A DNA stretch of 7,982 nucleotides. Source: an uncultured Clostridia bacterium. Lineage in GTDB: Bacteria; Bacillota; Clostridia; Christensenellales; Aristaeellaceae. The DNA lies in NCBI GenBank assembly GCA_937874275.1, contig CALNAU010000235.1:1-7982 (forward strand), given 5' to 3'. Shown one piece after another: positions 6,401 to 7,982 of the stretch (positions are counted from its first letter, which is position 1; each line of letters begins with the position of its first letter). Under the pieces are notes generated by a model, which did no database searches, was not told the DNA's origin, and saw only the letters and a program-made list of their open reading frames with translations. Position numbers and translations under genes: made by a program.

Positions 6401-6956
6401 GAATCTCTTCAATCTTCTGCACTTCGTGGCTGGTGCGAAAGCCGTCAAAGAAGTGCAGGAACGGGATGGAGGACTTGAGGGTGGCCAGGTGAGCCACCAG
6501 CGCCATGTCCTGCGCCTCCTGCACGGAGCCGGACGCCAGCAGGGCGAAACCGGTCTGGCGGCAGGCCATGACGTCGGCCTGGTCGCCGAAGATGCTCAGC
6601 GCGTGGGAAGCCAGCGCGCGGGCCGATACGTGGAACACGCAGGGCAGCAGCTCGCCGGCGATTTTGTACATGTTGGGGATCATCAACAGCAGCCCCTGGG
6701 AGGCTGTGTAGGTGGTGGTGAGGGCGCCGCCGGCCAAAGAGCCGTGCACCGCGCCGGCCGCGCCGGCTTCGGACTGCATTTCGGCCACATGGACAGTCTG
6801 TCCAAAGAGGTTCTTGCGGCCGTTGGCAGCCCATTCATCCACATACTCCGCCATGGTGGATGACGGGGTAATGGGGTAGATTGCCGCGACGTCGCTGAAC
6901 GCGTACGCGATGTGGCTGACTGCTCCGTTGCCGTCAATAGTTGCTCGAATTGCCAT
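3453..6956 (-). CDS. nifJ: Pyruvate:ferredoxin (flavodoxin) oxidoreductase
   Basis: A 1167-residue single-chain PFOR that oxidatively decarboxylates pyruvate with CoA to acetyl-CoA and CO2, passing electrons to ferredoxin or flavodoxin in the cytoplasm. Domain order is canonical. Residues 1-250 are the first thiamine-diphosphate domain (YPITPSS 27-33, catalytic-type E63 in QSEAGAAGA, R113). About 260-400 is the transketolase C-terminal-like domain. About 415-620 is the gamma domain with FYGLGSDGTVGANK (421-434). An 8Fe-ferredoxin insert follows, with C688, C691, C694, C698 and C742, C745, C748, C752. The last domain has the proximal cluster ligands C809, C812, C837 and C1071, and the thiamine motif GDG (962-964) through N996. 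All three [4Fe-4S] clusters are therefore supported. The oxygen-protective C-terminal extension of the Desulfovibrio africanus enzyme is absent, so strict anaerobic use is likely. AGGAGGG (minus strand, 6963-6969) is six bases before the ATG. It is monocistronic, with its own promoter, a structured leader and a terminator. Confidence 0.98.
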   Translation of the reverse strand: MAIRATIDGNGAVSHIAYAFSDVAAIYPITPSSTMAEYVDEWAANGRKNLFGQTVHVAEMQSEAGAAGAVHGSLAGGALTTTYTASQGLLLMIPNMYKIAGELLPCVFHVSARALASHALSIFGDQADVMACRQTGFALLASGSVQEAQDMALVAHLATLKSSIPFLHFFDGFRTSHEVQKIEEIQYEEIAKLVDWDAVKAFRARALNPEHPHQAGTAQNPDVYFQNREAPNKYYTAVPGIVEEVMKQVTGLTGRKYNLFDYEGAEDAEDVIILMGSGAEAVHETMTALNKEGKKYGVLKVRLYRPFSAEHFLKALPKTVKRLTVLDRTKEPGALGEPLYQDVTTVLLENGREDITVVGGRYGMGSKEFNPTMVKAVYENMESANPKNHFTVGIEDDVTNLSLPLGKRYNAAPEGTVSCKFYGLGSDGTVGANKNSIKIIGDHTDLYAQGYFAYDSKKSGGLTVSHLRFGKKPIQSTYQIDFADFVACHNPAYVTAYDMVETLRDGGVFLLNSPWTAEEMDERLPATMKRQLAEKKARFYNIDAIHLAEQVGMGNRINTIMQAAFFKLANVIPYEDADDYMKEYAEHTYGRKGEAIVKKNWDAIDIAISGLKEIPVPAEWANATTGAEPNKVEANEYFDSFIKPILAQEGDKLPVSAFSPDGTVPTGTTKYEKRGIAVNVPEWQIENCIQCNQCSLVCPHAVIRPFLVKEGAERPESFETKKALGKEFAGYDYRIQVSPLDCTGCGNCAEVCPAKQKALVMKPLDGQVEAQKANAEFSTTIPEFDGPVNKNTIKGSQFLKPLFEFSGACAGCGETPYVKLMTQLFGDRMIIANATGCSSIYGGSSPTVPYTTNDKGHGPAWANSLFEDNAEFGFGINLAYNQRRAKMAEVVEQAINGDWANDAAKEAGREWLDTMHDAEGSKAASEKLLKALEACDQSNEGCKHILDNKDVLVKKSIWILGGDGWAYDIGYGGLDHVIAQNQDVNILVLDTEVYSNTGGQASKSTPTGSVAKFAAAGKRTKKKDLGMMAMSYGYVYVAQVAMSANPVQLLKAMNEAEAYNGPSLIIAYSPCINHGINMSFSQAQIRKAVAAGYWPLYRYNPLLADEGKNPLTLDSKDPTESYQDFIKSEVRYTSLMNSFPKAADELFARAEEEAKERLTKLKKLAAD

Positions 6957-7004
6957 GTGTTACCCTCCTGTGATTTGCTTGCTGAGATGGGGCAGCATGA
7001 TAAA

Positions 7005-7024
7005 AAACCGCTGGGACGCGGTTT
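7005..7024 (-). promoter_or_regulatory. Attenuator-like hairpin in the nifJ leader
   Basis: On the minus strand, AAACCGC (7018-7024) pairs with GCGGTTT (7005-7011) around a six-base loop, and the 3' arm runs into TTTTTT (7002-7007) and then A: an intrinsic-terminator shape. It lies about 8 bases after the predicted transcription start and about 36 bases before the ribosome binding site. Just 5' of it, GCGG-CAAA-CCGC can form a competing hairpin that uses the same CCGC. The two structures exclude each other, as in attenuators. No known riboswitch or T-box fits so short a leader. Confidence 0.5.
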
Positions 7025-7038
7025 GCCGCTCTGCCAAC

Positions 7039-7068
7039 AGTATACGGTTGCCATAGGCCATTTGTCAA
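7039..7068 (-). promoter_or_regulatory. Promoter of nifJ
   Basis: On the minus strand, a perfect TTGACA (7063-7068) is followed after 18 bases by TATACT (7039-7044, five of six). Transcription should start near 7032, giving a leader of about 75 bases before the nifJ ATG. This is a strong vegetative promoter. A GC-rich dyad (7074-7089) lies only five bases upstream of the -35 box. Confidence 0.85.
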
Positions 7069-7073
7069 GGAAG

Positions 7074-7089
7074 CCCGCGGGTGCGCGGG
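7074..7089. repeat. GC-rich inverted repeat just upstream of the nifJ -35 box
   Basis: CCCGCG (7074-7079) and CGCGGG (7084-7089) form a perfect six-bp stem around GGTG. On the minus strand it is followed by CTTCCTT before the -35 box. It could be a weak terminator that insulates nifJ from queT transcription, or a protein-binding dyad. I cannot tell which, and there is no match to a regulator site I know. Confidence 0.4.
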
Positions 7090-7136
7090 ACGTCCGGTCA
7101 AATGAAAACCGGTCGCTTGGAGTGGGGCGCGAAAAT

Positions 7137-7173
7137 GCCCTTGCGCAGCGTTCCGCAAGGGCTGGTTTTTGTT
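7137..7173. terminator. Bidirectional terminator in the nifJ-queT gap
   Basis: GCCCTTGCG (7137-7145) and CGCAAGGGC (7154-7162) form a perfect nine-bp stem with an eight-base loop. On the plus strand TGGTTTTTGTT follows; on the minus strand ATTTTCG follows. It is about 210 bases beyond the queT stop, so it probably terminates queT mRNA. The better T-tract is on the plus strand, where no upstream gene is visible. Confidence 0.7.
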
Positions 7174-7269
7174 ACAAACGACCGCAACTTTTTGTACCTG
7201 CCGCGCGTCATGATAAGTAGAGGCCCTGAACGCAAGAATGCGGCGCGACAGCACCATAAGGAGGACGGC

Positions 7270-7365
7270 ATGCAAAGGATAACGGGATTGATATGGACAA
7301 AGTACCATCACTGGCGGACCACCCTGTGGCTTCGCCGTGCGGTGCGCGACCTGAGCCGGGCGTGA
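7270..7365 (+). CDS. Possible 31-residue basic peptide
   Basis: An ATG at 7270 opens a 31-codon frame reading MQRITGLIWTKYHHWRTTLW and ending RAVRDLSRA, with a stop at 7363-7365. TAAGGAGG ends six bases before the ATG, a near-ideal ribosome binding site that is unlikely to be there by chance in non-coding DNA. The peptide is strongly basic and rich in Trp and Arg, with no signal peptide or membrane helix. I know no family for it. It lies on the strand opposite queT and ends eight bases before the queT stop. I found no convincing promoter: a GATAAG box (7212-7217) lacks a -35 partner. It may be a real small protein, a leader peptide of something lost, or chance. Confidence 0.4.
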   Translation: MQRITGLIWTKYHHWRTTLWLRRAVRDLSRA

Positions 7366-7372
7366 TACAAAG

Positions 7373-7858
7373 CTATTGCAGCCTGTCCAGTTCCTCCCCG
7401 AACCGTTTTTTCAGCAAGCCCACCAGCGGGACGCCCAGCATATAACACACGGCGGCCTCGCCCAGGGCGACGGTGCCGGCGGTAGCCCAGAAGGGCAGGC
7501 CATATACCTTGGACAGCATGCCGCCCACGATGAACCCGTTGAACAGCACCGGCATGAAGGCAGCCAGCCACAGTTGGCGGCGCAGCAACAGCGTGGCGTA
7601 GGCGGCCAGCCCCGTGGCCAGCGAGCCAAACACCACATCCTGCCAGGGCGCGCCCAGCACCAGGTTGCTGATGAGGCAGCCCAGAAACAGGCCGGGCGCC
7701 GCGGCTGGGGTCAGCACGGGCAGCAGCGTCAATGCTTCCGACACGCGAAACTGCACCGCCGAAAAGCTGATGGGCGCAAACAGCGCCGTCAGCGCCACAT
7801 ACAGCGCCGCGGTCAGGCCGCTGACGGCCAGAAAGCGTGGGGTGAGGGATTGCTTCAT
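7373..7858 (-). CDS. queT: QueT-family ECF transporter substrate-binding component
   Basis: A 161-residue membrane protein of the QueT family (COG4708), the S component that captures a queuosine precursor (such as preQ1 or a related base) and works with the shared EcfA/EcfA'/EcfT energising module encoded elsewhere. Family hallmarks are clear: ALYVALTALFAPISFSAVQF followed by RVSEALTLLP (36-47), a PGLFLGCLISNL block, WQDVVFGSLAT, and YGLPFWATAGTVALGEAAVC near the end. Hydrophobic stretches allow five or six helices. I start at ATG 7858, with AAAGGAG (minus strand, 7871-7877) 12 bases upstream, slightly long. An in-frame ATG at 7897 sits inside a hairpin with no ribosome binding site and would bury the site above, so it is rejected. 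No queuosine biosynthesis gene is nearby. The long structured leader suggests regulation by the queuosine precursor, as is common for this family. Confidence 0.9.
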   Translation of the reverse strand: MKQSLTPRFLAVSGLTAALYVALTALFAPISFSAVQFRVSEALTLLPVLTPAAAPGLFLGCLISNLVLGAPWQDVVFGSLATGLAAYATLLLRRQLWLAAFMPVLFNGFIVGGMLSKVYGLPFWATAGTVALGEAAVCYMLGVPLVGLLKKRFGEELDRLQ

Positions 7859-7877
7859 ATAAGTGAATATCTCCTTT

Positions 7878-7941
7878 AGCGCAGCGGGCGGGCACATTGT
7901 GCCCGCCCCAGGCCGTCAATAAACCTTTGGTTTCTTGACGG
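7878..7941 (-). promoter_or_regulatory. Structured queT leader with two hairpins
   Basis: On the minus strand, the first hairpin pairs CCGTCAA-G-AAACC (7929-7941) with GGTTT-A-TTGACGG (7913-7925) around AAA: seven plus five pairs with one G-A mismatch. Four bases later GGGCGGGCAC (7899-7908) pairs perfectly with GTGCCCGCCC (7886-7895) around AAT. The ribosome binding site follows eight bases after. A TTCCTT segment (7943-7948, minus strand) could pair with the AAGGAG of that site. queT genes are often under preQ1 riboswitches (classes I, II and III), but I could not fit the class I loop and A-rich tail, nor confirm the others. The second hairpin could also be a dispersed palindromic repeat. 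Confidence 0.45.
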
Positions 7942-7982
7942 GAAGGAACGGTGGGCCATCCGCCTCTCACTTCGTTCCCGGG
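7942..7982. other. Right edge, no gene assigned
   Basis: These last bases carry no frame I can assign. The queT promoter should lie here or just beyond the window; no clear -35/-10 pair is visible. Confidence 0.4.

Noticed and set aside
4386..6863. 825-codon open frame on the plus strand
   Set aside because: It lies entirely opposite nifJ, whose identity and cofactor motifs are certain. The translation is a Gly/Val/His/Leu-rich shadow typical of the complement of a GC-rich gene.
7859..7897. Earlier ATG for queT
   Set aside because: It sits in a hairpin loop with no ribosome binding site, and the added residues do not match the family.
7308..7970. 220-codon minus-strand frame overlapping queT
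   Set aside because: It is in another frame of queT, runs through both leader hairpins and the ribosome binding site, and its Arg/Ala/Gly-rich translation has no domain.

Overview
The window looks like the chromosome of a fairly GC-rich anaerobic Firmicute, probably clostridial. The evidence is a full-length pyruvate:ferredoxin oxidoreductase, strong AAGGAGG-type ribosome binding sites, TTGACA/TATAAT-type promoters, a QueT-family transporter and lipobox lipoproteins with Ala/Thr/Pro/Glu linkers. Nothing in the sequence fixes the genus.

Layout. Positions 1 to about 270 are lower in GC and hold the start of a probable insertion-sequence transposase (minus strand, running off the left edge) with its own promoter. 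This abuts a 5'-damaged rplT (ribosomal protein L20) that ends in a clean terminator (615-645). A minus-strand secreted protein follows (755-1594), with an Ig-like middle and an Asn/Gly-rich repeat tail. Divergent from it is ppa, a family I inorganic pyrophosphatase (1804-2337), with a near-consensus promoter. Next come two co-oriented genes: a cytochrome b5-like lipoprotein (2464-2895) and a four-helix membrane protein with two His-x13-His pairs (2968-3372). They are separated by a strong terminator-like hairpin. Converging on them is nifJ (3453-6956, minus strand), complete and with all expected cofactor ligands. Its leader contains a hairpin-plus-U-tract that can form two mutually exclusive structures. 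The 7069-7372 gap holds two GC-rich hairpins and a 31-codon ORF with a strong ribosome binding site. The window ends with queT (7373-7858, minus strand), preceded by a leader with two long hairpins.

How the genes fit together. PFOR supplies low-potential electrons from pyruvate to ferredoxin. Pyrophosphatase pulls biosynthetic reactions forward. The b5-like lipoprotein and the small di-heme-type membrane protein look like a compact electron-transfer module across the cytoplasmic membrane; this pairing is the most interesting candidate system here, but its function is inferred. QueT is the substrate-binding component of an ECF transporter for a queuosine precursor. There is no CRISPR array, tRNA, rRNA or phage gene that I can see.
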